Source: CAYNTC01 sp964432925
GTDB lineage: Bacteria; Planctomycetota; Phycisphaerae; Sedimentisphaerales; Anaerobacaceae
Reading direction: 5' to 3'
Assembly (NCBI GenBank): GCA_964432925.1
Contig: CAYSPM010000014.1
Location: 1-29,383 of the forward strand
Length of the DNA stretch: 29,383 nucleotides
Shown here: one piece after another, positions 1 through 7,911 of the stretch
Layout of the letters: each line of letters begins with the position of its first letter
Position numbering within the stretch: position 1 is the first letter of the stretch
The notes under the pieces: model-generated
Seen by the model: the letters and a program-made list of their open reading frames with translations, nothing else
Told to the model about the DNA's origin: nothing
Databases searched by the model: none
Program-made: the position numbers and the translations under genes

Positions 1-229
1 AACAATCCGCATGAAACGCAGCCTTCACAGTCGCTGGATTTAGTTCTTGCAGGTTTATTTGCTGAGATGATTTGATTTCCTCGCGCTTATTGCAAAATGT
101 GTTTGTTTGGGAACCCTTCTTGCAGACGCAAAGCCATTCAGATTCTCTGACCTGCATCCAAAAACATCGCTAACTTGTTTTTCTGTCTTAGAACGATGTT
201 TTGCTTTATTTTTCATTCCTTCCCTTTCT

Positions 230-1090
230 TTATTTTATGTTTCTTCTGATCACCATATCTCTTTGTTTATTATAGAAGATTATGCCCTGCATTATAGTTT
301 TTAATATAATTTTCAAAAATTTATCGAGTTCACTATCTTTATTATAATCAGCTTCTGCAATATAATCAACTCGGGCATTTTTAAATAACGTTTTACATAT
401 CTGTAAGCTTTTTCTCTTTTGCCGATTAAAAACAGCGATAGAGTAACCTCCGTTCTTTGTGGTTACCGTCATACAGGGAACATCAGTCATCCCATCTCCT
501 ATATAAATTATATTCGAAAATGGGATTGGACGATCTCCTTCATCCATAAATTCGTTTATACTCTCAGTTAATTTTTCTCTTCCCTTGTTTATTCTGAATA
601 AGAACTGAGTTTTTACTGTATCCGTCACAACAAGTTTTGGATAAATTGGAGCACCATAATGATTATAGTAATATTCAGATGCAAAAATATTATAAAAATA
701 ATCCTTAATTTTAGTTCTACTTAAGATTTCTTTTAAACCAGAAGATATTATATAGTGTCTTACTTTGATTTTATTGTTCGACTCTTTTTCAACAAATTTA
801 TTGATTCTCGGAAAAAACGTTGTTACTCCAGAAAAATATTGAACTTTTGATGCCATTTTTCCTAAATCAGATTTACTAATTCGCAAAGATGCTTGATTAG
901 CTTTCCTTAACATTAACATCATATAAGTGATTATCTGCTCTCCTTTAATCTTGGTATTCTCCTTTTGGACTTCCTCCCAAAATTCTTGAGGTTTTATATT
1001 CAACTGTGGAAAGACAGTGTACTCCTGCATAGGTTGAGGACTCAACGTTCCATCAAAATCATAAATTATTGCTATAATATTTCGTTTCAT
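230..1090 (-). CDS. HAD-superfamily phosphatase (phosphoserine phosphatase-like)
   Basis: A predicted cytosolic HAD-type phosphohydrolase of 286 residues. Motif I is YDFDGTLS (about residues 10-17) with the nucleophile and acid/base aspartates, motif II is ISSG (about 115-118), and motif IV is GDGMTDVPC with the Mg-binding aspartates. The layout resembles the SerB/phosphatase IB group, but the substrate cannot be told. ATG is preceded by AGAGGT at good spacing. The gene is clearly richer in A+T and in Lys, Ile, Asn and Tyr than its neighbours, which suggests horizontal transfer. It stands alone: downstream is the window edge, and upstream is a repeat-bearing spacer separating it from the rhamnose cluster. 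Family assignment is firm, specific function unknown. Confidence 0.85.
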   Translation of the reverse strand: MKRNIIAIIYDFDGTLSPQPMQEYTVFPQLNIKPQEFWEEVQKENTKIKGEQIITYMMLMLRKANQASLRISKSDLGKMASKVQYFSGVTTFFPRINKFVEKESNNKIKVRHYIISSGLKEILSRTKIKDYFYNIFASEYYYNHYGAPIYPKLVVTDTVKTQFLFRINKGREKLTESINEFMDEGDRPIPFSNIIYIGDGMTDVPCMTVTTKNGGYSIAVFNRQKRKSLQICKTLFKNARVDYIAEADYNKDSELDKFLKIILKTIMQGIIFYNKQRDMVIRRNIK

Positions 1091-1220
1091 TTTCTACCTC
1101 TAAGAATGATTATGCAGTTTCTATATAAGCAACGCATCAGTGGTCATTCTTTGTCATTGGCTTCACGGGTCCGTGTGCAGCCGGTTTATCCTGCGTAGCC
1201 TTGTGCGAAGAACTGCTGCA

Positions 1221-1240
1221 TGGGCTAAAGCCCATCCTAC
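1221..1240 (+). repeat. short palindromic repeat, TGGGCTAAAGCCCA family
   Basis: TGGGCT-AA-AGCCCA forms a 6-bp stem, followed by TCCTAC. The same unit, with CACCCTAC instead of CATCCTAC, is split by the assembly gap near 9403-9524. It lies in the spacer between the HAD gene and the rhamnose cluster. This is a dispersed intergenic repeat of unknown function. Confidence 0.7.
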
Positions 1241-1274
1241 AGTATAAAATCTTATCGTTTTATCAAAGTTGTTA

Positions 1275-1295
1275 AAAGCTGCGGTAAAACCGCAG
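1275..1295 (-). terminator. candidate intrinsic terminator of the rhamnose cluster
   Basis: On the minus strand CTGCGGT-TTT-ACCGCAG forms a perfect 7-bp stem with a 3-nt loop, followed by CTTTTAA. It starts 24 nt after the stop codon of the last cluster gene. The U tract is short, so this could instead be one of the dispersed palindromic repeats. Confidence 0.45.
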
Positions 1296-1318
1296 GCTAA
1301 ATAGAGATTGCTTCGTCG

Positions 1319-2059
1319 CTAAGATACTCTCACTGCGTCACATACGGTACTTATCATAAATTTGACGTTTTCCAGAGGTGCTTTTCCATCGAAAACTGCG
1401 CTTCCGGTGACAATAATGTCAGCCTCCATTCGAGCCACGTCCACAATATTATTGCGAGTGATGCCGCCATCGATGCCCACGAGAATATCTTTCTTCGCAT
1501 CTCGAATCATTTGCCTTAACTTTCTAATCCGGCCCTTAGTAGAAGGAATGAACTTCTGTCCGCGCCAGCCTGGATTAACCGCTAAAAGAAAGACCATTTC
1601 GAGTTCATCCATAAGCGGGATAATAACTTCAAGTGGCGTGCCAGGATTCAAGGCAACACCGCGTAGAATACCCCTTTCGGGGTCGTTAGCGTTGGTCATT
1701 TCTCCCAGCGCCTGTAGAACGCGATGTATATGTCGGGATGACTCAACCTGCACGGTAATCATATCCGCACCGGCAGCGACATAACTTCGGAGCTTATCCA
1801 AAGGTTCATCTATCAGCAGGTGTATGTCTTTGAGAAGCGGCGTTTTCATGGCTTTTATAAAGCCGGGCCCAACGGTCATCATGGGGCAGAGACATCCATC
1901 CATTACATCAACATGCAATAGTTTCACACCTGCCTCTTCCATGAGCTTTAGCTCAGAGCCGAGAGACATCAAATCCGCTGTAAGGATGCCTACACTGATA
2001 AGTGGCGACGATTTGCGTAATTCATCAAAAAGCGGTTTGCTTGCGTTTTCAGCCCACAT
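1319..2059 (-). CDS. LsrE-like ribulose-phosphate 3-epimerase family protein
   Basis: A TIM-barrel protein of 246 residues in the ribulose-phosphate 3-epimerase superfamily. Metal-site motifs are kept: HVDVMDG, DIHLL and IDGGI. The phosphate-binding end shows VNPGWRGQ and VTGSAVF. The wording SVGIL, DGCLCPMMTVGP and NPGTPLEVIIP is closer to my recollection of Salmonella LsrE, the epimerase-like protein of the lsr operon, than to housekeeping Rpe, which begins APSILSAD. It overlaps the upstream LsrF-like gene by 11 nt, so the two are probably translationally coupled and work in one pathway. It is the last gene of the rhamnose cluster. A plain pentose-phosphate epimerase role is less likely given this context. 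The substrate is not known. Confidence 0.82.
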   Translation of the reverse strand: MWAENASKPLFDELRKSSPLISVGILTADLMSLGSELKLMEEAGVKLLHVDVMDGCLCPMMTVGPGFIKAMKTPLLKDIHLLIDEPLDKLRSYVAAGADMITVQVESSRHIHRVLQALGEMTNANDPERGILRGVALNPGTPLEVIIPLMDELEMVFLLAVNPGWRGQKFIPSTKGRIRKLRQMIRDAKKDILVGIDGGITRNNIVDVARMEADIIVTGSAVFDGKAPLENVKFMISTVCDAVRVS

Positions 2060-2945
2060 TCTTTTTCTCTTGTTTTTTTAAGTTCTGATATAACTGGTAA
2101 GCCTCAGAGGCTTCCATATCCTCATGAACAACCTTGCGGATAGCCTGCATCATGGCTTTTGGCGTTTTGCTCTGGAAGATGTTGCGTCCCATGTCAACGC
2201 CGGATGCGCCTTGCTGGATAGCGTTATAAGCCATTGTCAGGGCGTCAAGCTCAGGGATTTTCTTGCCGCCAGCCATCACGATCGGGACCGGACAGGAAGC
2301 TGTCACCGTCCTGAATCCGTCCGGAATATAGTACGTTTTGATGAGCTGAGCCCCAAGCTCAGCACAAATTCGGCAAGCCAGGCGGAAATATCTGGCATCT
2401 CTGACCATGTCTTTTCCGACCGCCGTCACTGCCATCGTAGGGATTCCGTAACGTAGTCCCATATCTACGAGTCTGGTCATATTATGGACCGAGCGGGTCT
2501 CGAATTCACCACCAATAAATACTTGCAGGGTAATCGCTGCCACGTTCATACGAATAGCATCCTCGATGTCAACAGCCAATTCTTCGTTCGACAGTTCTTT
2601 GAGTATGCTTGGGCCGCCGCTGCAGCGCATCACGATCGGTTTATTCAATGTAGGCGGTACCGTGGTCCGCAGAATCCCGCGTGTGAGCATTATAGCGTCG
2701 GCGTGCTCCATCAGCGGCACGACCGTCAAATCAATCCGCTCGAGCCCGGTTGTAGGACCTTGAAAGTAGCCATGGTCAATCGCGAGCATTACTGTTCGGC
2801 CCGTATGCGGATTGAATATCCTCGACAGGCGATTTTTCATGCCCCAGTCAAGAGCACCAGCTCCTTTGAGGAAAAAGCCCGGAGTTTTCATCGGAACATC
2901 TTCATAAAACTTTTTTGCTTCTTTCACTGCTTCGGTATCAGCCAT
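2049..2945 (-). CDS. LsrF-like class I aldolase/thiolase (DeoC/FbaB superfamily)
   Basis: A TIM-barrel Schiff-base enzyme of 298 residues with very strong LsrF character along its length: GALDWGM.NRLSRIFNP, DHGYFQGPTTGLERID, TRGILR, TMAVTAVGKDMVRDARYF, IKTYY (the Schiff-base lysine), PIVMAGGKK and GASGVDMGRNIFQS. In E. coli LsrF cleaves 3-hydroxy-5-phosphonooxypentane-2,4-dione with CoA in autoinducer-2 breakdown. Here no lsr transporter, lsrK or lsrG is seen. The gene instead sits in a rhaA-rhaB cluster lacking rhaD, so I infer that it performs the C-C cleavage of a rhamnulose-1-phosphate-derived substrate. ATG is preceded by AAAGGA with 7-nt spacing. Family assignment is firm, substrate inferred. 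Confidence 0.9.
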   Translation of the reverse strand: MADTEAVKEAKKFYEDVPMKTPGFFLKGAGALDWGMKNRLSRIFNPHTGRTVMLAIDHGYFQGPTTGLERIDLTVVPLMEHADAIMLTRGILRTTVPPTLNKPIVMRCSGGPSILKELSNEELAVDIEDAIRMNVAAITLQVFIGGEFETRSVHNMTRLVDMGLRYGIPTMAVTAVGKDMVRDARYFRLACRICAELGAQLIKTYYIPDGFRTVTASCPVPIVMAGGKKIPELDALTMAYNAIQQGASGVDMGRNIFQSKTPKAMMQAIRKVVHEDMEASEAYQLYQNLKKQEKKNVG

Positions 2946-2993
2946 TATTCGTTCCTTTCTTTTACTCTCGTTTCTCCGGTCACCAGGGTAGAA

Positions 2994-4712
2994 TTACGAT
3001 CTTTGCTTTTCGCTAAGTTCTTTCAAGCTGATCCAGATTATCCCAGAAATAAAGTAGATTACTGTTGCATATATAATTGCTTTCTTAAAGGCCTCCAGCC
3101 GAGCCTCATACACATCTTCTCCAGAAACTGCGACCCATATTGCCGTAAAGAAGCACACAGCAAGTGAGCCAATCGCGATAATAGCTGATGCATAATACAT
3201 GCCTGATTTTCTTGCTGGCTTTGTTTTTTCCTCGGTTGTTGTTTGTACGATTTTCTGTGCTGCAATGTCTTCTTCAGTTAACTGGCCCATTTTCTGCCGA
3301 GCTCCGAAGAAAGCCGACAGGATTGTGTAAAGAATTGCAGTACCCAGCCAAACCGGAATAGTCAGGAAAAACAAGTGGATGTAGCCGAAGACGTACGTGG
3401 CGATTAAGCCAACAGCTAACGTCACCGCCCAAGCAATAAGGGCTGGCCAGTTCATCATCTTGCCCTGATGCCACGTCCAATATCGAGTCAGCCCGATTCG
3501 CGGAAAGATCCAGTGCTCCATGAACACGATAGCCCCTACCGGCATAAGCAACAATCCGTAGAGGCCTACGAAATCCAAGAGCTTAGTAAACACAAACGGT
3601 GAGCAAGCAACAATTGTTGTAAGGGTTCCGGCAGCGAGGGTCACGAGCCAGCGTGGCCAATTCGGAGTGGCAACCTGTAGTGCCAATCCCGCACGATAAA
3701 TTGTAGGGTTGGACGTTGTCCAGCCGGCGATTACCACTGCTAATGCACCGGCCAAACCAAGTGCGGTCACAGCTACAGAACCGGAGTCCAGTTCTGTAAG
3801 AGGCCTGCCGATGATTGTCGCCGCCCCGGCGCCCATGATACCAGCACAAATCCACGCAAGATAATGTCCCAGATACATACCGAACGCTGAATAGAATCCA
3901 TAGCTGGCCCGCTTGGCATACCTTAATAGGGCCATATCGGACAAACCAAGGTGCATCGCAAGATTGCATAGCCAGGCAAACGAGACAATATGCAGAAATC
4001 CCAAAGCGTCTTCTTGTCCGGGTCGAGGTCCAGGCCAGATTTTAGCGTCGGCCAATCGCCAGAAGTCATAAAAGCTTTCCAATCTGCCAATCTCAGGAGT
4101 ACTTACAACTATCGCAGGCAGCAGCGCAAGTGCTCCCGCGATAAACATAAGGAACATCCAGGGCGAGCAGACTTCAGAAAACTGTGCCAGCTTCCTGAAT
4201 CCCAAAATAGCTAAAGTTACAACCACCGCTCCAACGCCAACCACTACGAACACAAATCTGATATCTGTTGGAAACCACCCAATCTGGTCGGGAATGCCGA
4301 ATGCCATGCGCAGAGCCGACGCCGAAACCGTTATCATCGCCCCTGCAAGTATGCAGTACATAACCGCATTGAGGATGTTATAGATAACCATAAATGCAGG
4401 CCCACATATTCTGCGCAGATACCAGTACAGAGTGAGCCGTGTCCTGACCGCAATGGGCGTGCATACCAGCGCCCAGGATAAAACAGCAAGTAGATTGCCA
4501 AATATCAGGCCTACAATAACATCACACGTATGTGCGCCCCTACTTACAAATAGTGCCCCAATCACAAACTCCGTCGCCGCTACATGCTCACCTGCAAATA
4601 CTCCAGCAAAGTGCCTACCACTTTGCAACTTATCCTCGGTAACCGGCTGCCGTTCGAACTCGTTGAGTTTGTCGAGCCGTTCAATCAGACTTGAAGGCTT
4701 TGATTCCGCCAT
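2994..4712 (-). CDS. NCS1-type permease in the rhamnose cluster
   Basis: An inner-membrane transporter of 572 residues with about twelve predicted hydrophobic segments. The N-terminal stretch HTCDVIVGLIFGNLLAVLSW and the segment GWTTSNPTIYRAGLALQ are typical of NCS1 (purine/cytosine permease, CodB-like) transporters. After about residue 490 it has a charged loop (AAQKIVQTTTEEKTKPARK) and two more membrane segments. I chose the ATG giving MAESKPSS because GGAAAGGG lies just upstream; an in-frame ATG nine codons earlier has no ribosome site. NCS1 proteins normally carry nucleobases and related ring compounds. Location between rhaA and lsrF-like genes suggests uptake of rhamnose or a related compound, which is inference only. 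Confidence 0.85.
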   Translation of the reverse strand: MAESKPSSLIERLDKLNEFERQPVTEDKLQSGRHFAGVFAGEHVAATEFVIGALFVSRGAHTCDVIVGLIFGNLLAVLSWALVCTPIAVRTRLTLYWYLRRICGPAFMVIYNILNAVMYCILAGAMITVSASALRMAFGIPDQIGWFPTDIRFVFVVVGVGAVVVTLAILGFRKLAQFSEVCSPWMFLMFIAGALALLPAIVVSTPEIGRLESFYDFWRLADAKIWPGPRPGQEDALGFLHIVSFAWLCNLAMHLGLSDMALLRYAKRASYGFYSAFGMYLGHYLAWICAGIMGAGAATIIGRPLTELDSGSVAVTALGLAGALAVVIAGWTTSNPTIYRAGLALQVATPNWPRWLVTLAAGTLTTIVACSPFVFTKLLDFVGLYGLLLMPVGAIVFMEHWIFPRIGLTRYWTWHQGKMMNWPALIAWAVTLAVGLIATYVFGYIHLFFLTIPVWLGTAILYTILSAFFGARQKMGQLTEEDIAAQKIVQTTTEEKTKPARKSGMYYASAIIAIGSLAVCFFTAIWVAVSGEDVYEARLEAFKKAIIYATVIYFISGIIWISLKELSEKQRS

Positions 4713-4831
4713 TGTAAAGCCCTTTCCAATAAAAGGCACAAAGTTTCAGAGGAACACAGGCATAAAGTGCTTTGTCCCTATGTGCTTTAGCCCCTGTTAA
4801 ACCCTTTCCATTGTCTCGTATCTCTTATCTT

Positions 4832-4859
4832 GTGAATCGTGGCTCGCTTCACGATTCAC
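4832..4859. repeat. intercistronic hairpin between rhaA and the permease gene
   Basis: GTGAATCGTG and CACGATTCAC form a perfect 10-bp inverted repeat around an 8-nt loop. It lies 13 nt after the rhaA stop on the minus strand. No U tract follows, so it is more likely an mRNA-stabilising or processing hairpin, or a dispersed repeat, than a terminator. Confidence 0.7.
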
Positions 4860-4871
4860 GCGTCACGAGTA

Positions 4872-6140
4872 TCACCGACGTTTATTAGTCACTGTCACCT
4901 CATAGTCTTTCACTTCTCTGAGCCATGCATCTGCCACCGGAACATCTGATTTTAGACAATAATAATCCCATACTGCTCCAAATGGTAGCGTCTTTAGTTC
5001 TTCGAGTACGGCCAGACGCGATGTATAATCACCCTGAGCTTCCATTTGACGCAACTTCTCCGTAGGCTCAAGAAGTGCAGCAAGAAGTGCTTTTATCATA
5101 CAGCGCGTCCCTATCACCCACGCCGCCACTCTATTGATGCTCGCATCAAAGAAGTCCAGCCCAATGTGCACTTGTTTAAGATAGTCGCCTCTTACAAGCT
5201 CCTCAGCTATAGCCCGAAGTTCATCTGATAGAATAACTACATGATCGCTATCCCATCTAACTCCCCGGCTTACATGAAGCAGTATCTCGTCGAGGAAAGT
5301 TAGTATGCTCGAAATCTTATCCGAAACAACCTCCGTCGGATGAAAATGCCCTGTGTCCAGACAGAGTAACGTATTATTTTGGATAGCATAGCTCAGATAG
5401 AATTCATGTGAACCAACAACATAACTTTCTGAGCCAATGCCAAAGAGTTTACTTTCAACCGAATCCAATAAATACTTACGGTCTACCTTCTCGGCGAGTA
5501 TTTCGTCGAGTGACATTTTCAATCGCTCACGAGGACCCTTGCGATCAACAGGGATGTCCTTGAATCCATCTGGAATCCATACATTCGTCACACATGCAGT
5601 TCCGAGCTTTTTGCCCATCTCTGCACCGATTGTTCGGCAAGCAATTCCATGCCGAATCCAGAATTTGCGTATGTCATTATCCAGACTTGACAGAGTAAAG
5701 CCACTGTCTGCCTTTGGATGCGAGAAAAATGTACCATTAAAATCCATTCCCTCGCAGTTGTCTTTTGCCCAGTCGATCCAACGTGCAAAGTGCTCCGGCT
5801 TGAGTTCATCTCGCTCAACTCTTTTCCCGCCTGTTTCGGCATATATTGCATGCAGGTTCAGCCTGTGTCTTCCAGGTATAAGGCTCATTGCTTTTTCCAG
5901 GTCCGTCCGCAATTCATCTGCCGTGCGGGCCTTACCCGGATATGCTCCCGTAGCCATTATCCCGCCGCCGCTTAAGCCCTCACCACTCTCAAAGCCTCCC
6001 ACATCGTCTCCCTGCCAGCAGTGAAGCGATATAGCAATCTCAGCTAATCGTTTCATAGCCTTGTCGGCATCGACGCCCATATCAGCGTAACGCTGCTTAG
6101 CAATTTCATACGCTTTTTCAATTTCTTTTAAACTGGCCAT
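4872..6140 (-). CDS. rhaA: L-rhamnose isomerase
   Basis: Converts L-rhamnose to L-rhamnulose in the cytosol, the first catabolic step. The 422-residue length matches E. coli RhaA (about 419). Diagnostic blocks run throughout: SLHCWQGDDVGGFE near the N-terminus, ATGAYPGKAR, LIPGRHRLNLHAIY, WIPDGFKDIPVDR, VESKLFGIGSESY, LDTGHFHPTEVVSDKIS (metal-ligand region), VRWDSDHVV and HIGLDFFDASINR. ATG has GGGAG upstream with a rather long spacing. Its partner kinase rhaB is four genes upstream in the same minus-strand cluster. Identification is essentially certain. Confidence 0.97.
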   Translation of the reverse strand: MASLKEIEKAYEIAKQRYADMGVDADKAMKRLAEIAISLHCWQGDDVGGFESGEGLSGGGIMATGAYPGKARTADELRTDLEKAMSLIPGRHRLNLHAIYAETGGKRVERDELKPEHFARWIDWAKDNCEGMDFNGTFFSHPKADSGFTLSSLDNDIRKFWIRHGIACRTIGAEMGKKLGTACVTNVWIPDGFKDIPVDRKGPRERLKMSLDEILAEKVDRKYLLDSVESKLFGIGSESYVVGSHEFYLSYAIQNNTLLCLDTGHFHPTEVVSDKISSILTFLDEILLHVSRGVRWDSDHVVILSDELRAIAEELVRGDYLKQVHIGLDFFDASINRVAAWVIGTRCMIKALLAALLEPTEKLRQMEAQGDYTSRLAVLEELKTLPFGAVWDYYCLKSDVPVADAWLREVKDYEVTVTNKRR

Positions 6141-6213
6141 CTTTTTCTATTCTCCCATCTGCCAGAGGCAAGTATTATCCATAGCAGGCTTTTACACTAC
6201 CCCGTATTTTGTT

Positions 6214-7884
6214 TCATGCTTTTTGAAATCTTGATAAGAGTCTTTGCTCTGCTTGTTTCGTCCAGAGTCCATTATTAAGGTACCGGGCAACATCAGGCAT
6301 TTTTCCGCTCAGCTCACTCAGCAGCACTAAGCCAAGGTCTTTGCAAGCTGGATAAACGATAATCTTGCCTGCTACTGACCGATTCTCAACTGCCCGAATC
6401 CCATCGACCGCACCTTTTAGTCCACAAATAGCTGCCACGCTCACATTTGTATCGAGCCCGCCCGACTCAACCTTCTCAAGCATCCGCCTCATATCATCCA
6501 GCGTTGAGCCGCTCGTTCCAATGAAATATAACCGCTTTTGTATGTAAGTTTCCAGATTTATCTTTGCAGTGACTGTCGCGGGTATGCCTGCGAAGATGTT
6601 TATCAATCCTCCCTCGGCTGCACTAAGCACCGAAGCAGCCACCAATTCTGGCACCGGCGCCATTAAGACCGTATAGTCAAAGGCCTCGGAGATTTTCTGT
6701 TTTGCTGGATTGTAAGCCATGTATCGAATTGCGTTTTTCTCGGCCAGAGGGCCTGCGATTCGTGTCAATATCTCCAGTCGATCATTATCTATGTCACCTG
6801 CGAAAATGCTGACACCTTCGACGCCTTGACAGACATTTCGTATCACATGCATCATTCCCATAGGTCCGCCTGCTCCGATGACGTTGATCCTGTCGCCGGA
6901 ACGAATCTCACCCGTGGTTGGGATTATTTCCATAGAATCTGCTGGCTCTGAGCCTGTAGTCCCGATTATGCGAATACCACCATAGTGCACGCGACCAACA
7001 GTAGTGGTAACATCTCTGCTAAACTTGCCGCCGCACAGAGCAATGTTCAAAAGACCATGCGCAGCGACCTTTGCGAATAGCGCCTCAACAACTTTTGCGT
7101 TCGACCCAAAGTAGATTACATCGTCGTACAATCCGTCAGCAAGCTGTGAAATATTTGACGCCCTTATTATTTCGATGCCCAAGTTTTTTGGCGGTTCGGA
7201 TTTTGAAATCCACGTTATTTGAGCTGGCCTGCCATAATTAGTAAATAAACTAACCAGCGCGTTTTTGCTTGCTGTTACATCAGCAACAATTAGCATCTTT
7301 CCACCAGCTTTTATGTTAGTTCGTTCCTCGCAGGCATAAGCATCTTCAACACATGCCCAAGGCTCTACCAGAGCAACGGCAGAACAGGATAGCTCGTCAC
7401 TAACAGGTAAAAGCAACGACTGGCCGTCAGGCGAAGTAATGACCCTCTCATCCATTAAAACATATTCCTGAAGAGCCCCTTCAAAATTGTATCCGAATGC
7501 AGCGTTCGAGCTGGCGGTGCGAAGCCATCGGTAGTCGGTTTGGACAAGGTATCGCTCGCCCGGCTTAAAATCCTTTATTTCAGGACTAACCTCTTCAATC
7601 CTTACCACAGCCTCATGCCCAGGTACGGTTGGAGCCTCACCTGGAACATAGCTCGGTATTTCTCTAAGCACTGAAGAAGCAATGCCTGAAACTATGTCAC
7701 TCTTGCGAACATGCGAGGAGAATTGCTTAAGTAGTTTAAGGTCAGAAAAACAGAGCCCCACCGCCTCTATACGACAGAGAATCTGGTGTGGACCTGGTCC
7801 AAATAATTCTTTCGACTTATTCAATATGAGCTTGTCAGGCCCAACCAACTGGACAGCACATTGAGTTTCAGGTAGATTCGCCAC
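6214..7884 (-). CDS. Zinc-type MDR dehydrogenase with duplicated Rossmann domain
   Basis: A 556-residue medium-chain dehydrogenase, much longer than the usual 340-380. The N-terminal GroES-like domain keeps catalytic zinc ligands Cys45 (GLCFSD) and His90-Glu91 (PGHEA), but the four-cysteine structural zinc loop is missing. A first Rossmann-like domain at about 193-310 (KMLIVADVTASKN) lacks the glycine-rich turn. A second at about 330-450 carries INVIGAGGPMGMM. The region between ends in GGIRIIGTTGS and the second copy ends in KRLYFIGTSGS, pointing to internal duplication. The start is GTG, with TGAGG six bases upstream. It lies in the rhamnose cluster and may oxidise or reduce a sugar phosphate or lactaldehyde; the substrate is unknown. 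Confidence 0.82.
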   Translation of the reverse strand: MANLPETQCAVQLVGPDKLILNKSKELFGPGPHQILCRIEAVGLCFSDLKLLKQFSSHVRKSDIVSGIASSVLREIPSYVPGEAPTVPGHEAVVRIEEVSPEIKDFKPGERYLVQTDYRWLRTASSNAAFGYNFEGALQEYVLMDERVITSPDGQSLLLPVSDELSCSAVALVEPWACVEDAYACEERTNIKAGGKMLIVADVTASKNALVSLFTNYGRPAQITWISKSEPPKNLGIEIIRASNISQLADGLYDDVIYFGSNAKVVEALFAKVAAHGLLNIALCGGKFSRDVTTTVGRVHYGGIRIIGTTGSEPADSMEIIPTTGEIRSGDRINVIGAGGPMGMMHVIRNVCQGVEGVSIFAGDIDNDRLEILTRIAGPLAEKNAIRYMAYNPAKQKISEAFDYTVLMAPVPELVAASVLSAAEGGLINIFAGIPATVTAKINLETYIQKRLYFIGTSGSTLDDMRRMLEKVESGGLDTNVSVAAICGLKGAVDGIRAVENRSVAGKIIVYPACKDLGLVLLSELSGKMPDVARYLNNGLWTKQAEQRLLSRFQKA

Positions 7885-7911
7885 TTTATGCCTCAGCAGC
7901 CGTATCTCGGG

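Noticed and set aside
107..304. 65-codon plus-strand open frame at the left end
   Set aside because: Overlaps the end of the HAD gene, has no ribosome site, and the translation shows no family feature.
2484..3167. 227-codon plus-strand open frame
   Set aside because: Lies antisense across the LsrF-like gene and the permease gene end; low-complexity translation with no motifs.
5437..6024. 195-codon plus-strand open frame
   Set aside because: Fully antisense to rhaA, which is certain; the serine- and proline-rich translation is typical of a shadow frame.
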